Assembly: GCA_016706685.1 (NCBI GenBank) | Contig: JADJJE010000057.1 | Coordinates: forward strand, 62,001 to 126,000 | Length of the DNA: 64,000 bases | Source of the DNA: Sandaracinaceae bacterium | Lineage (GTDB): Bacteria > Myxococcota_A > Polyangia > Polyangiales > Houyiibacteriaceae | Direction: 5' to 3' | Part shown: one piece after another, positions 1-8,361 of the stretch | How the letters are laid out: every line of letters starts with the position of its first letter | Numbering within the stretch: position 1 is the first letter of the stretch | Program-made: the position numbers and the translations under genes | The notes under the pieces: generated by a model | What the model was told of the DNA's origin: nothing | Seen by the model: the letters and a program-made list of their open reading frames with translations, nothing else | The model's database searches: none

Positions 1-48
1 CAGGTCACGCAGGTTGCCGGGCCGGATGCGTGGGGGACGCGCGCTCAC
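1..48 (-). CDS. Start of an unidentified gene, cut by the window edge
   Basis: A GTG at 48-46 overlaps the TGA stop of the SDR gene (47-45) in the GTGA arrangement that recurs throughout this window. It opens a frame that stays open to the left edge. Only about 16 residues are visible (MSARPPRIRPGNLRDL), too few to assign a family. The overlap suggests translational coupling to the dehydrogenase upstream. Confidence 0.35.
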   Translation of the reverse strand, partial: MSARPPRIRPGNLRDL

Positions 49-899
49 GGTGCTGCCCCTGGCTTCGCGGCCACGCCGTCGAACTCGCGGTTCAGCCGGC
101 GCATGACCTGCTCGTAGGGCCACGGGAACTTTTCCTTCCACCACTGCCCCACGCGGATGTCGACGGACGTGTAGACCATGTACTGGTTGCGCTCCACGCC
201 TCGCACGATACACGCGGCGGCGTGCTCCGGGGTGACGGCGTGCTTCTCGAAGCGCGCGCGCAAGCGCTGGAAGGCCGGGCTGCTGGGGTCGGCGCCGGCC
301 ACCTTCACCGTGCTGACCAGGCCCGTGTTCACGCCACCGGGGCACACCAGGCTCACCTCGATGCCGTGACGCTCGAGGTCGAAGCGCAGCACCTCGGACA
401 CCCCGCGCAGCCCGAACTTGCTGGCCGAGTAGGCCGCGTGCCACGGCAGCCCGAACAGGCCCGCAGCCGACGACACGTTCACGATGTGGCCACCGCGCCC
501 GGCCGCGATCATGCCCGGCACGAACGCCTCGATGACGTGGATGGGCCCCATCAGGTTCACGTCCACCACCTTGCGCCAGTCGGCGTGCGCCATGCTCTCC
601 ACGCGGCCCCAGATGGCGATGCCCGCGTTGTTCACCAGCACGTCGGCGCTGCCGTGCTCGCGCGAGACCTCCTCGGCGAAGGCGCGCACGGCCTCGTAGT
701 CGGCGATGTCGAAGGCGCGTGCGAGCAGCACCTGGCCACCGCGCTGCCGGACCTCCGCGGCCACGGCGTCGAGCGTGGCGCGGTTCACGTCAGTCAGGAT
801 CAGGCGTGCGCCCTTCTGCGCCGCCAGCAACGCCAGCGCCTTGCCGATGCCGCTGCCGGCTCCCGTGATGAGCGTCTTCTTGCCTGCGAGCTGTGTCAT
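45..899 (-). CDS. Short-chain dehydrogenase/reductase (SDR)
   Basis: A classical SDR of 284 residues, presumably an NAD(P)-dependent oxidoreductase of a hydroxyl/keto substrate in the cytoplasm. Visible motifs are the cofactor-binding TGAGSGIG near residue 12, the NNAG motif near residue 90, and the catalytic Ser of VNVSSAAG followed by YSASK near residue 160. I start at the ATG at 899, which begins MTQLAGKKTLITGAG. An ATG nine codons upstream adds an unlikely arginine-rich leader. The C-terminus runs about 40 residues past the usual core (MVYTSVDIRVGQWWKEKFPWP), as in SDRs described as acting on lipids. Substrate unknown. The gene probably shares an mRNA with the gene cut by the left edge. 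Confidence 0.85.
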   Translation of the reverse strand: MTQLAGKKTLITGAGSGIGKALALLAAQKGARLILTDVNRATLDAVAAEVRQRGGQVLLARAFDIADYEAVRAFAEEVSREHGSADVLVNNAGIAIWGRVESMAHADWRKVVDVNLMGPIHVIEAFVPGMIAAGRGGHIVNVSSAAGLFGLPWHAAYSASKFGLRGVSEVLRFDLERHGIEVSLVCPGGVNTGLVSTVKVAGADPSSPAFQRLRARFEKHAVTPEHAAACIVRGVERNQYMVYTSVDIRVGQWWKEKFPWPYEQVMRRLNREFDGVAAKPGAAP

Positions 900-1054
900 G
901 GCCCGATGCTGCCCGATCACGCGCACGGGCGCCTGTCCGGAGTGGTCAGCGGTCTGTCACTTCAGGCCAAGCCTCCCGGCACGGACCTTGCTGCATGGCT
1001 CCTCGTAACGACCACCCGTGTGCCGACCTGTGCCACGCTCCTTCAGGGAACCCC

Positions 1055-2326
1055 ATGCCCACTCGTCACCCTCGCGTTCCCGTTTCCAGCCGACCGCGCT
1101 CGCCGTCGCTCACCGAGCGATGGAACGGGGCGGCCACGCTCGCTGCGTTGGGAGGCGTGACCCTCGCGAGCGCCCCGACCGCTGTCCACGCGGGAGCCGA
1201 CGCCGCCGTGGAAGGGGGCATCTTCTTCGGGCACGCGTTCGGCGCGCCGCGCGGGTTTCACTGGGGCTTCGAGCTGCGCACGAGGATCTACGACGAAAAC
1301 GTCTACGACGGCTGCAGCTGGGACCCCACGTACAACTCCGGCGTCATGACCGCCCGCATGGGCGCCGTGGATCGTGACTTCTTCGTGGAGTTTCTGGCGG
1401 GGGTCACTCACCAGGCGGACTACCTGAGCGTGGGCGCGCAGGTGGGCCTGGGCTATCAGCACGGCGCCCCGCGTCCGCTGCGCATCCCGCTGCTCCTCGA
1501 CGGACGCGCCGTCGCGGCGGCGATCTACTTCGAGCTGGACCTGCGCACGGGGCGCAGCGGGGCCATCGACCAGGGCGTCCTCTTGCCCCCCGTCGGCGGC
1601 TTCGGTCGCTACGGCTGCGCGATTGGCCGACCCATGCGCGATGGCCACGGCGACCGCGTCACGCTGCTCGGGGCTGCGGCATCGGCACCGTCCGGAGGGG
1701 CGCGCGCGGACGAAACCGCGCTGTGGCACAGGAGCGCCATCATGGAGGCGGAGTCCGTGCCTGCGTTCGACCTCCTGGCGCACGACCTAAGACGCGCACG
1801 CGCTCCGCGCTCGCTCTTGCGGCGCGCGGTGGCCGCGGGCGACGACGAGGTCCTGCACGCGCACCTCGCCGCCGCGCTCGCTGGACAGACGCCCGAGGTG
1901 CAGCTGGGCGGAGCACTCGACTCCCTCGAGAGTCGCGCGGGACTGGAGGGCGACCAGCTCCTCGCTCGGCTCGCGGTCGAGAGCTGGCTGGATGGATGCC
2001 TGGGCGAGGGCGCGGCGGCCGAGCGTGCCCGCCTCGAGTCCGAGCGGCTCGATGACCCCGACGCGTGCCGCGCGCAGCGCATCATCGCCGCCGACGAACG
2101 CCGGCACGCCGAGCTCGCGTGGGACGTGCTCAGCTGGACACTGAGCGTGGGTGGCGCGCCCGTGCGGCGTGCGCTGCGCGAGGTGCTGGAGATCCCGCTG
2201 GCCATCACCGCCGAGGTGGATGCCGGCGAGGCCACACGCTTCGGCTACCTCGACCAAGACGATGTGGCGCGCGTGCATGTCGACGTGCGCAACGAGTCGC
2301 TCCGACGCGCGCAGGCGCTGCTGTAA
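1055..2326 (+). CDS. Secreted protein: outer-membrane-like region plus ferritin-like domain
   Basis: Protein of 423 residues in two parts. After a signal-like N-terminus (GAATLAALGGVTLASAP then AVHAG), residues about 45-195 are rich in aromatic and glycine residues in alternating strands (FFVEFLAGV, LSVGAQVGLGYQ), suggesting a beta-barrel-like region. Residues about 225-420 match the helical ferritin-like domain common in myxobacteria: EAESVPAF, an ExxH in DDEVLHAHLA, VESWLDGCLGEGAAAE, and a second ExxH in ADERRHAELAW. These could bind a di-metal site, but no activity is established. I start at ATG 1055 because a purine-rich AGGGA lies just upstream. A longer frame from 893 overlaps the divergent SDR. 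The joining of a surface-type region to a ferritin-like domain is unusual. Confidence 0.7.
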   Translation: MPTRHPRVPVSSRPRSPSLTERWNGAATLAALGGVTLASAPTAVHAGADAAVEGGIFFGHAFGAPRGFHWGFELRTRIYDENVYDGCSWDPTYNSGVMTARMGAVDRDFFVEFLAGVTHQADYLSVGAQVGLGYQHGAPRPLRIPLLLDGRAVAAAIYFELDLRTGRSGAIDQGVLLPPVGGFGRYGCAIGRPMRDGHGDRVTLLGAAASAPSGGARADETALWHRSAIMEAESVPAFDLLAHDLRRARAPRSLLRRAVAAGDDEVLHAHLAAALAGQTPEVQLGGALDSLESRAGLEGDQLLARLAVESWLDGCLGEGAAAERARLESERLDDPDACRAQRIIAADERRHAELAWDVLSWTLSVGGAPVRRALREVLEIPLAITAEVDAGEATRFGYLDQDDVARVHVDVRNESLRRAQALL

Positions 2327-2430
2327 GCCGTCGCGAGTTCGCTCGCGCTCCAGACAGCCTGGCCAGAGATGACAGGGCATTGTCCTGCCGTGACAGGCAC
2401 GACCGGCGGCGCGCGGCGACTCTGGCGGGC

Positions 2431-3816
2431 ATGAACGCGACCTCAGTCTCGCCATTGGGCGCCTCGCCACTCCTTCTCCGCGGGTTGGGGCACGCCACTC
2501 GCTTCGATGTCCGGGCCGCCTGCGCCGGGCTCATCGTCTCCGGTGTGTTGGTGCTCGGCTGCGGCGACGCGGCGGGAGGCCCATCGGTCGACCTGGACGG
2601 CAGCGTGGCCCTGCCCGACGCAGACCACGAAGACCTGGGCTCGAACGTGGATCTCGGCAGGCCGCAGGACCTCGGCGCGGATGATCTCGGCATGGCCCAC
2701 GACGCGGGCGTGGACATGGGCCCCACGCTTCCGCCGCCACCGGACTGGTACGAGCCCGGCGCGCCCATCGTCACCGAGCCCGCGCAGCTCGAGACCTGGC
2801 GCTACCTGCCCATCGCGGGCATGCGCTGCGCCAATGGCACGGACAGCGGCGTGTTCGTGAACATCACCGACCGGAGCGACGACCTGCTGGTGTTCTTGAT
2901 GGGCGGAGGCATCTGCTACGACGACATCAGCTGCAACCTGCCGCCGCACCGCGACGCGATCCTGAACGCGATGGGCGCCGACCCGCTCGCGTGGTGGCAG
3001 GGCAACGCCGAGGGCCGCACCGCCATCTTCGACCGCAACGCCACCGAGAACCCGCTGCGCGACGCCAGCTACGTGGTGCTGCCGCACTGCACGCTCGACT
3101 TCCACTTGGCCAACAAGGTGTCCACCTATTCGGGCTTCGCGCCCCTCGAGCAGGTGGGCTACCGCAACGTGCAGCACGCCATCAGCGCCGTGGCGCCCAC
3201 GTTCGAGCACGCGGGCCGTGTGGTCGTGGCGGGCTTCAGCGCGGGCGGCGTGGGCACGCTCGGCAACTACCACCAGATCGCCCAGGTGTTCGAGTCGTTC
3301 GGGCAGCCCTCGCCCTACCTGATCAACGACGGCGGCCCCGTGCAGACGCGCCCCTACTACTCGGCCGCCAGCCACAACGCGGTGCGCAGCGGCTGGGGCC
3401 TGGCCGACACCGTGGAGCAGTGGTGCACCGGCTGCGCGGAGTTCGGCAACCACGAGACCTGGCGCTCCATCCACGCGCTGCACCCCGGTGTGCGCAGCGC
3501 CATGGTGTGCGCGTACGGCGACCAAGTGGTGATGGGCCTCTACTCGCTGTTCGATCCGCTCGGGAACCCACAGCACTTCACCACCGAGCTGATTCCGTTC
3601 TTCCCGTTCGTGCGCATCAGCATGCGTGCGGGGCTGATCCAGCTGAACACCTTCGTGCAGGGCGTCCCCACGCAGGGCGCGCACCGCAGCTTCTACTACG
3701 TCGGCGAGCGCCACGGCGCGCTCACCGCCGCGCCCTTCTCGGCCACGCCGGGCCTCGCGGACTTCCTCTCGGCACAGCTGAACGACGATGCGAGCTGGAC
3801 CAGCGTCATTCCGTGA
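2431..3816 (+). CDS. Pectinacetylesterase-family lipoprotein
   Basis: A 461-residue protein of the pectinacetylesterase/NOTUM family, serine hydrolases that remove acyl groups from polysaccharides or other substrates. The N-terminus has a hydrophobic segment ending in a lipobox (VLVLGC), then an Asp-rich linker to about residue 110, so it is probably tethered to a membrane. Family signatures are LLVFLMGGGICYDDISC, VVLPHCTLDFHLAN and the nucleophile elbow GFSAGG with Ser270. A catalytic Asp and His should lie C-terminal (NDGG; GERHGA). The start at 2431 gives the signal peptide. Upstream sequence in frame is arginine-rich shadow of the preceding gene. The substrate cannot be read from sequence. 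Confidence 0.8.
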   Translation: MNATSVSPLGASPLLLRGLGHATRFDVRAACAGLIVSGVLVLGCGDAAGGPSVDLDGSVALPDADHEDLGSNVDLGRPQDLGADDLGMAHDAGVDMGPTLPPPPDWYEPGAPIVTEPAQLETWRYLPIAGMRCANGTDSGVFVNITDRSDDLLVFLMGGGICYDDISCNLPPHRDAILNAMGADPLAWWQGNAEGRTAIFDRNATENPLRDASYVVLPHCTLDFHLANKVSTYSGFAPLEQVGYRNVQHAISAVAPTFEHAGRVVVAGFSAGGVGTLGNYHQIAQVFESFGQPSPYLINDGGPVQTRPYYSAASHNAVRSGWGLADTVEQWCTGCAEFGNHETWRSIHALHPGVRSAMVCAYGDQVVMGLYSLFDPLGNPQHFTTELIPFFPFVRISMRAGLIQLNTFVQGVPTQGAHRSFYYVGERHGALTAAPFSATPGLADFLSAQLNDDASWTSVIP

Positions 3817-3862
3817 CATGCGGTCTAGCGGCACGTCGCCACTCCGGCGACACTTCCCCACC

Positions 3863-4912
3863 ATGGTCGCCACGCGTCCCGTCCAGGCGTTCATCCCGCC
3901 GCGCTACTACGCCATCCTGCTGGACGTGCTGGGCGAGCGGGGCCACGACCGCCCCGGGCTGCTACGCCTGGCCGGCATCCCAACAGACGCGTTCGTGGGC
4001 GACGAGAGCTACCTGACGCTCGCGCAGGTGGAGGCGCTGGTGGGGCGCGCCTGCGAGCTGGAAAACACCGACGAGCTCGGGCTGCAGGTGGGCCAGCGGC
4101 TCCAGCTGATGAGCCACGGCTCGCTCAGCGTGGCCGCGCTGACGTCACCCACCATCGCCGACGCGGTGGAATTGATCGTGGAGTGCTTCGCGCTGCTGAT
4201 GCCGCTCTTCGCGCTGAGCGTGCACCCGCGTGGGGTCTCCACGGGCGTGCGCCTCGGCGTGCGCTGGCCGCTCGACCCCGAGGTGGAGCGCTTTCACACC
4301 GCCACCATGAGCGGCAGCCTGTATGCGCAGCTGCGCTTCCTGCTGGGCGGCGTGCTGCCCAAGGACGTGGAGCTGGACGCGCGACACCCGCGCCCGCCCG
4401 GCCTGCCCGCATGGGTGGACACCATCGACATCGCGCTGCGCTTCGACCAGCCGCACTACGAGCTGCGCATGCCCACCGCGCTGCTCAGCGTGGCGCTGCC
4501 GCTCGCGGACAAGCGCGCGCACGAGACCGCCCGGCGGCGCTGCCTCGAGCTCTTGGCCGCGCGCCCCGACCCGGCACGGGTGGCCAGCATGGTGACGCAC
4601 GCGCTCGCCGAACACGGGCCCCCGTTCCCGGACCTCGAGGGCGTCTCGCGCGCGCTCGGGCTGTCCAGCCGCTCGCTGCGGCGCCGCCTGCAGGAAGAGG
4701 GCGTCTCGTTCCGTGAGCTGCAGAGCCACGCGCGCCTGGCCATGGCCGATCAGTGGCTCGCGGACCCGCACCGCTCCATCACCGACATCGGCCTCGAGCT
4801 GGGCTACTCCGACGCCGCCAACTTCTCGCGCGCCTTCCGCGCCGCGCGCGGTCGCACCCCCAACGAAGCGCGCGCCGAGCTGCTGGGCACCACCCCGCGC
4901 GCGCCGACCTGA
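3863..4912 (+). CDS. AraC-family transcriptional regulator
   Basis: Protein of 349 residues with an N-terminal arabinose-binding-like domain of the PF12625 type (residues about 15-210, containing LMSHGSLSVAALTSPTIADAV) and a C-terminal double helix-turn-helix AraC domain (about 245-340: GVSRALGLSSRSLRRRLQEEG, then GLELGYSDAANFSRAFRAARG). This architecture is typical of regulators of lipid or aromatic catabolism genes. The start could also be ATG 3818, directly after the esterase stop; I prefer 3863 (MVATRPVQAF), which matches the usual domain edge. It lies 46 bases after the esterase gene and converges on the diiron oxygenase gene with only 5 bases between stops. The target is unknown. Confidence 0.8.
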   Translation: MVATRPVQAFIPPRYYAILLDVLGERGHDRPGLLRLAGIPTDAFVGDESYLTLAQVEALVGRACELENTDELGLQVGQRLQLMSHGSLSVAALTSPTIADAVELIVECFALLMPLFALSVHPRGVSTGVRLGVRWPLDPEVERFHTATMSGSLYAQLRFLLGGVLPKDVELDARHPRPPGLPAWVDTIDIALRFDQPHYELRMPTALLSVALPLADKRAHETARRRCLELLAARPDPARVASMVTHALAEHGPPFPDLEGVSRALGLSSRSLRRRLQEEGVSFRELQSHARLAMADQWLADPHRSITDIGLELGYSDAANFSRAFRAARGRTPNEARAELLGTTPRAPT

Positions 4913-4917
4913 CCGTC

Positions 4918-5814
4918 CTAGAGCGCGGGCACTTCCGTCAGCAGCCCGCAGTCCACGAACAGCCGCACCAACTTGGCGCTGGCCGTGTTGCGCAGGGTGG
5001 CGCTGGCCGGGTGCGCCAGGATGGCGTTGCGCACGTTGAACGCGTCCGGGATGCCCGCGTCGCGGTACATGCTGGGGTTGTAGAAGTCGGCCCAGCTGGC
5101 CTTCAGGTACTGCGCGAGCCAGGTCTGCACGCGCACGCGCACCTCGTCGGGCCACTCGGCCAGCCAGCGCTCCGACAGCTCGCGCAGGTGCAGCCGCCCG
5201 AACGCGATGTGCCGTGACTCGTCGCGGTGATGCAGGTCGTTCAGCTCGCGCACGATGGGCTCGATGCGCTGGTCGCCCATCATCTGCATGTTGTAGTAGT
5301 CGCCCAGCTCCTCCACCACGAGCGCCTTGCAGAAGAACATGACCTCTTCTTCGCCCTTGGCGTAGGTGCGATCGAGCGCCACCTTCTTCTCGGGATAGAC
5401 CTTGCCCACGTAGCGGTTCAGGAACATCCCGAACATCACCATGTGCTTGTTCTCTTCATCCAAGAAGTGGTGCAGGTACTCCGTGGCGTCGGCCGTGACG
5501 CGCTTCGAGTACAGCCGGTCGCTGAGCCCGGCCACCAGCGGGCGCTCGCCCTGCAGCGTGAGGCTGAAGAAGTTGGCGCACTCGTAGAGTGACAGCCGCA
5601 CGCGCTGCTCTTCGGTGAGCGTGTCCCAGTGCTCGGTGCCCCAGATGCTCATCAGCTCGGGCGCCATGCAGTACCGCTCGCCGCTCAGCGCCTCGGGCCA
5701 GGCGATGTCGGTGTACACGTTCCACGAGCGCTCGCGCGAGAGCTTGGTCAGGCGCACGGCGACGTCGGAGGCGGACTTCGGGGTGCGTTCGGAGGTGGCT
5801 TCGGTGGTGGTCAT
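4918..5814 (-). CDS. AurF-like diiron N-oxygenase family protein
   Basis: A 298-residue protein resembling the AurF / p-aminobenzoate N-oxygenase family (PF11583), non-haem diiron enzymes that oxidise aromatic amines or related substrates. Helices carry the expected ligand pattern: YECANFF, EENKHMVMFG (ExxH), EELGDYYN and DESRHIAFGR (ExxxH). Length fits the family. The acyltransferase-like gene 5826-6971 lies immediately upstream on the same strand, 11 bases away, so the two are probably co-transcribed from the promoter near 7015-7042. No other biosynthetic genes are adjacent, so this need not belong to a natural-product cluster. Substrate unassigned. Confidence 0.7.
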   Translation of the reverse strand: MTTTEATSERTPKSASDVAVRLTKLSRERSWNVYTDIAWPEALSGERYCMAPELMSIWGTEHWDTLTEEQRVRLSLYECANFFSLTLQGERPLVAGLSDRLYSKRVTADATEYLHHFLDEENKHMVMFGMFLNRYVGKVYPEKKVALDRTYAKGEEEVMFFCKALVVEELGDYYNMQMMGDQRIEPIVRELNDLHHRDESRHIAFGRLHLRELSERWLAEWPDEVRVRVQTWLAQYLKASWADFYNPSMYRDAGIPDAFNVRNAILAHPASATLRNTASAKLVRLFVDCGLLTEVPAL

Positions 5815-5825
5815 GGGAATCTCGC

Positions 5826-6971
5826 TCAGAGCATGGGCCCGTGGCCGTCCAGGTTGGTGAGGAACAAGCTGCGGCGCGTCTGCTCGAAGGGCTGCAGCAG
5901 CGCCTCCAGCTCGGGCGACGCACAGAACAGGCGGCGGTCCTTCAAGACCACGAAGCCGTTGTCAGCATAGCCAGCCACCCAGCCGGGGTGCGACTGGTTG
6001 GCGGTCACGAGGTCCACCCCGAGCCCACGCAGGTGCTCGAACGCAGCGTGCAGGATCTCACCGGCGTGCTCGGGCAGCCCGAAGCTGTCCGCGATCTGCC
6101 CCACGTGCAGGTCCCCGAAGCGCGGGTCGCCGGACAGCTGCTTGTGCACCACCACGGCCCAGCCCAGCGTCTCTCCCGCGCGCGTGACGCGCAGGCGGAT
6201 GGGCGCCGGCCACTCGAGCGTGCGGTGCTCGGCGGGGACCAGCGTGTTCATGGCGTCGGCGTCACGGACCGCGATGGCGTCGTAGCGGTCGCGCGCGCGC
6301 AGCCACAGCTCGTCTGCCCAGGGGCCGAACTCCGTGACCACCTGCGCCGTGCTGTGGAAGCGCTTGCCCGAACGCAGCCGCAGCCCCGCATGCAACGCGG
6401 TGAAGCCCAGCGTGCCGAGGCCGGTGGCCGCCAGCACGTCTTGCCCGAGCGCGCGCCGCGGGTCCTTCCGCAGGTAGGCGTTCTTGCGCAGGAAGGCGCT
6501 CGGGTTGCACACCCGGAACACGAAGGGCGTGGCGTACAGCCGCCAGCCCATCTTGGTGAGCAGCTGCACGATGGGCTCGCCATCGCCCCCGTGGCCCCAG
6601 CTGTAGAGCAGCGGCTGCTTCTTCTTCATGTCGCGCAGGAGACGCAGCCCGAGCGCGGCGTAGCGGTTGTCGATGGCACCGAGCGACACCGGCCCCTGCC
6701 AGTCGGCCACCACGTGCTCTTGCCCGTGCAGGCGCCAGACCTGCGGCTTCAAGCCATAGGCGCCCACGCAGCGCTCGTCCGGCTGCCCAGCCTGCTCGAT
6801 GGCCAGGTGCAGCTCGCGCCACACCGGCTGGTCGGGCCGGGCCTTGGGAATCCACGCTGGCGTCGGGTCCACGTAGAAGCCCCACGGTGAGTCCGCGGCA
6901 CGCAGCTGCGCGTTGAAGGCCTCGACGAGAGGCTTTCGCTCGACGCTGTGGGGGACGATCGCGGTGGCCAT
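5826..6971 (-). CDS. GNAT-like (possibly double-GNAT) protein of unknown substrate
   Basis: A 381-residue soluble protein. The segment RYAALGLRLLRDMKKK, with SWGHGGDGEPIVQLLTKMGW after it, looks like the acetyl-CoA-binding part of a GNAT fold. A second similar unit near the C-terminus (IRLRVTRAGETLGWAVVVHK, then LHAAFEHLRGLGVDLVTANQ and YADNGFVVLKDRRLF) suggests two tandem GNAT folds, as in FemAB-like or lipid-modifying acyltransferases. No catalytic residues can be named. It is first in a two-gene unit with the AurF-like oxygenase. The ATG at 6971 is the only good start (MATAIVPHSVER). Confidence 0.5.
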   Translation of the reverse strand: MATAIVPHSVERKPLVEAFNAQLRAADSPWGFYVDPTPAWIPKARPDQPVWRELHLAIEQAGQPDERCVGAYGLKPQVWRLHGQEHVVADWQGPVSLGAIDNRYAALGLRLLRDMKKKQPLLYSWGHGGDGEPIVQLLTKMGWRLYATPFVFRVCNPSAFLRKNAYLRKDPRRALGQDVLAATGLGTLGFTALHAGLRLRSGKRFHSTAQVVTEFGPWADELWLRARDRYDAIAVRDADAMNTLVPAEHRTLEWPAPIRLRVTRAGETLGWAVVVHKQLSGDPRFGDLHVGQIADSFGLPEHAGEILHAAFEHLRGLGVDLVTANQSHPGWVAGYADNGFVVLKDRRLFCASPELEALLQPFEQTRRSLFLTNLDGHGPML

Positions 6972-7014
6972 GGACGACGCTGCGGAAAGAAGTGGAGGGA
7001 GTAGGGTCGACGAC

Positions 7015-7042
7015 AGTGTAGGGAAAGGTCAGTATGGCCCAA
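7015..7042 (-). promoter_or_regulatory. Candidate sigma70-type promoter for the GNAT-like/AurF-like pair
   Basis: Read on the minus strand, TTGGGC (7042-7037) and TACACT (7020-7015) are separated by 16 bases, upstream of the ATG at 6971 with a leader of roughly 35 bases. It lies in the 129-base divergent region shared with the oxygenase gene starting at 7101. Match by eye only. Confidence 0.35.
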
Positions 7043-7100
7043 CGTGATTCGTACGCCAGTGGCCGAAAGATCCACCCGGCCCTATGTCTTCGGAGCTCTC

Positions 7101-7913
7101 ATGATGATCCTCCCTCTCGACCGCGAGCGCCTGCGCGCGCAGTTCCGGGCCGCCAAGCCCTTCCCCCACGTCGTCCTCGATAACTTCCTGGACCCAGCGC
7201 AGGCCGCCGACGTGGCGAGCGCCTACCCCACCTTCCAGCGCGCGCGAGAGCTGGGGGACGAGTTCAAGGGGGTCAACGAGCACGGCAAGATCCAGATCAC
7301 GGACGCCTCACGCTTCCCGCAGAAGGTGCAGGCGCTCAACGCAGCGCTCGGCTCGGAGGGGTTCCTGGCAGACCTGGCCTACATCACCGGCATTCCGGAG
7401 CTGCGGTACGACCCGAGCCTGGCCGGCGGTGGCATTCACGTCACCGGCCCGCGCGGGCGCCTCGATGTGCACGTGGACTTCAACTACCTCGAGTCGCAGA
7501 AGCTGTACCGGCGGCTCAACCTGCTGCTGTACCTGAACCCCACGTGGCAAGAGGGCTGGGGCGGCGGCGTCGAGTTCTGGGACGAGGGCGTCACGCGCTG
7601 CGAGCAGCGCCTCACCCCGCTGCTGAACCGCTGCGTGATCTTCGAGACCAGCGAGCGCAGCTTCCACGGCGTGGAGGAGGTGCGCTGCCCGCCCGGCATG
7701 GTGCGCCAGTCGTTCGCCGTCTACTACTACACGGAGGCGCCGCCCAAGGACTACCGCGGCGTGGATCACACCACCATCTTCCGCGCGCGGCCCGACGAGT
7801 CGCTCAAGCGGTTGGTGCTGATGCCCGCCGAGAAGGCGCTGAAGCAGGTCAAGGCCCAAGGCGACCGCGCGCGACGCGTCAAAGAGCGGCTCTCGCGCCT
7901 CGTCTCCCGCTGA
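7101..7913 (+). CDS. 2-oxoglutarate/Fe(II)-dependent oxygenase
   Basis: A 270-residue prolyl-hydroxylase-like 2OG-Fe(II) oxygenase. The facial triad is visible: the HxD of LDVHVDFNY (His124, Asp126), a distal His in RSFHGVEEV, and the 2OG-binding Arg in MVRQSFAVYYY. These enzymes use O2 and 2-oxoglutarate to hydroxylate a protein, sugar or small molecule. The start is placed at ATG 7101 because GGAG lies 7 bases upstream; a second ATG follows directly. The C-terminal 40 residues are basic and helical. It stands alone on its strand and converges on the receiver gene ending at 7978. Its core resembles the tail of the glycosyltransferase at 10604-12481, where the iron ligands appear lost. Confidence 0.85.
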   Translation: MMILPLDRERLRAQFRAAKPFPHVVLDNFLDPAQAADVASAYPTFQRARELGDEFKGVNEHGKIQITDASRFPQKVQALNAALGSEGFLADLAYITGIPELRYDPSLAGGGIHVTGPRGRLDVHVDFNYLESQKLYRRLNLLLYLNPTWQEGWGGGVEFWDEGVTRCEQRLTPLLNRCVIFETSERSFHGVEEVRCPPGMVRQSFAVYYYTEAPPKDYRGVDHTTIFRARPDESLKRLVLMPAEKALKQVKAQGDRARRVKERLSRLVSR

Positions 7914-7977
7914 GGCGAGCAGCCATCCGTTGCACACCTCCACTGCTCGATGGCGGCGGTGTCCAGGCCCGCCCGAC

Positions 7978-8361
7978 TCAGCGCTTCAGCTTGATCAGGC
8001 GCATGGCTGCACCCAGCTGGCGGGTCAGAGAGCCGATGTTGCCCTTCTGCGTGAACGCTCCATCGAAGCCGTACTCCCGGTAGCGCGCCTCTTCGGCCGG
8101 GTCCGAGGTGTACATGTAGAAGAGCGGCGGGGTGCTCATGCCCTCGACCGCCGCGCGCAGGTTCTCGAGCACCTGTCCGCCGTGCAGGCCGGGCATGTGC
8201 ATGTCCAGGATGACGAGGTCCGCACCCACCAACAGCCGCGCGGTTCCCACCGTCTGCGTGGTGGTCTTGATGGCGTAGCCGAGAGGCTCGAGCTCGGCAC
8301 GGATTTGCTCCAGGACGATCTCGCTGTCGTCGATGACGACTATGGTCCCTTTGGTGCTCAT
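7978..8361 (-). CDS. Single-domain response regulator (CheY-like)
   Basis: A 127-residue stand-alone receiver domain. It shows the acidic pair in VVIDDSE, the phospho-acceptor Asp53 in LVILDMHMPG, the switch Thr in YMYTSD and the invariant Lys in FTQKGN. There is no output domain, so it probably acts by protein-protein contact or as a phosphate relay. Its ATG overlaps the stop of the histidine kinase by 4 bases (ATGA), so the pair is translationally coupled and the kinase is the likely phosphodonor. Confidence 0.9.
   Translation of the reverse strand: MSTKGTIVVIDDSEIVLEQIRAELEPLGYAIKTTTQTVGTARLLVGADLVILDMHMPGLHGGQVLENLRAAVEGMSTPPLFYMYTSDPAEEARYREYGFDGAFTQKGNIGSLTRQLGAAMRLIKLKR

Noticed and set aside
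7914..7977. Terminator between the convergent oxygenase and receiver genes
   Set aside because: Only a 7-base stem (CGAGCAG and CTGCTCG) with a 20-base loop and no T-tract, too weak to call.
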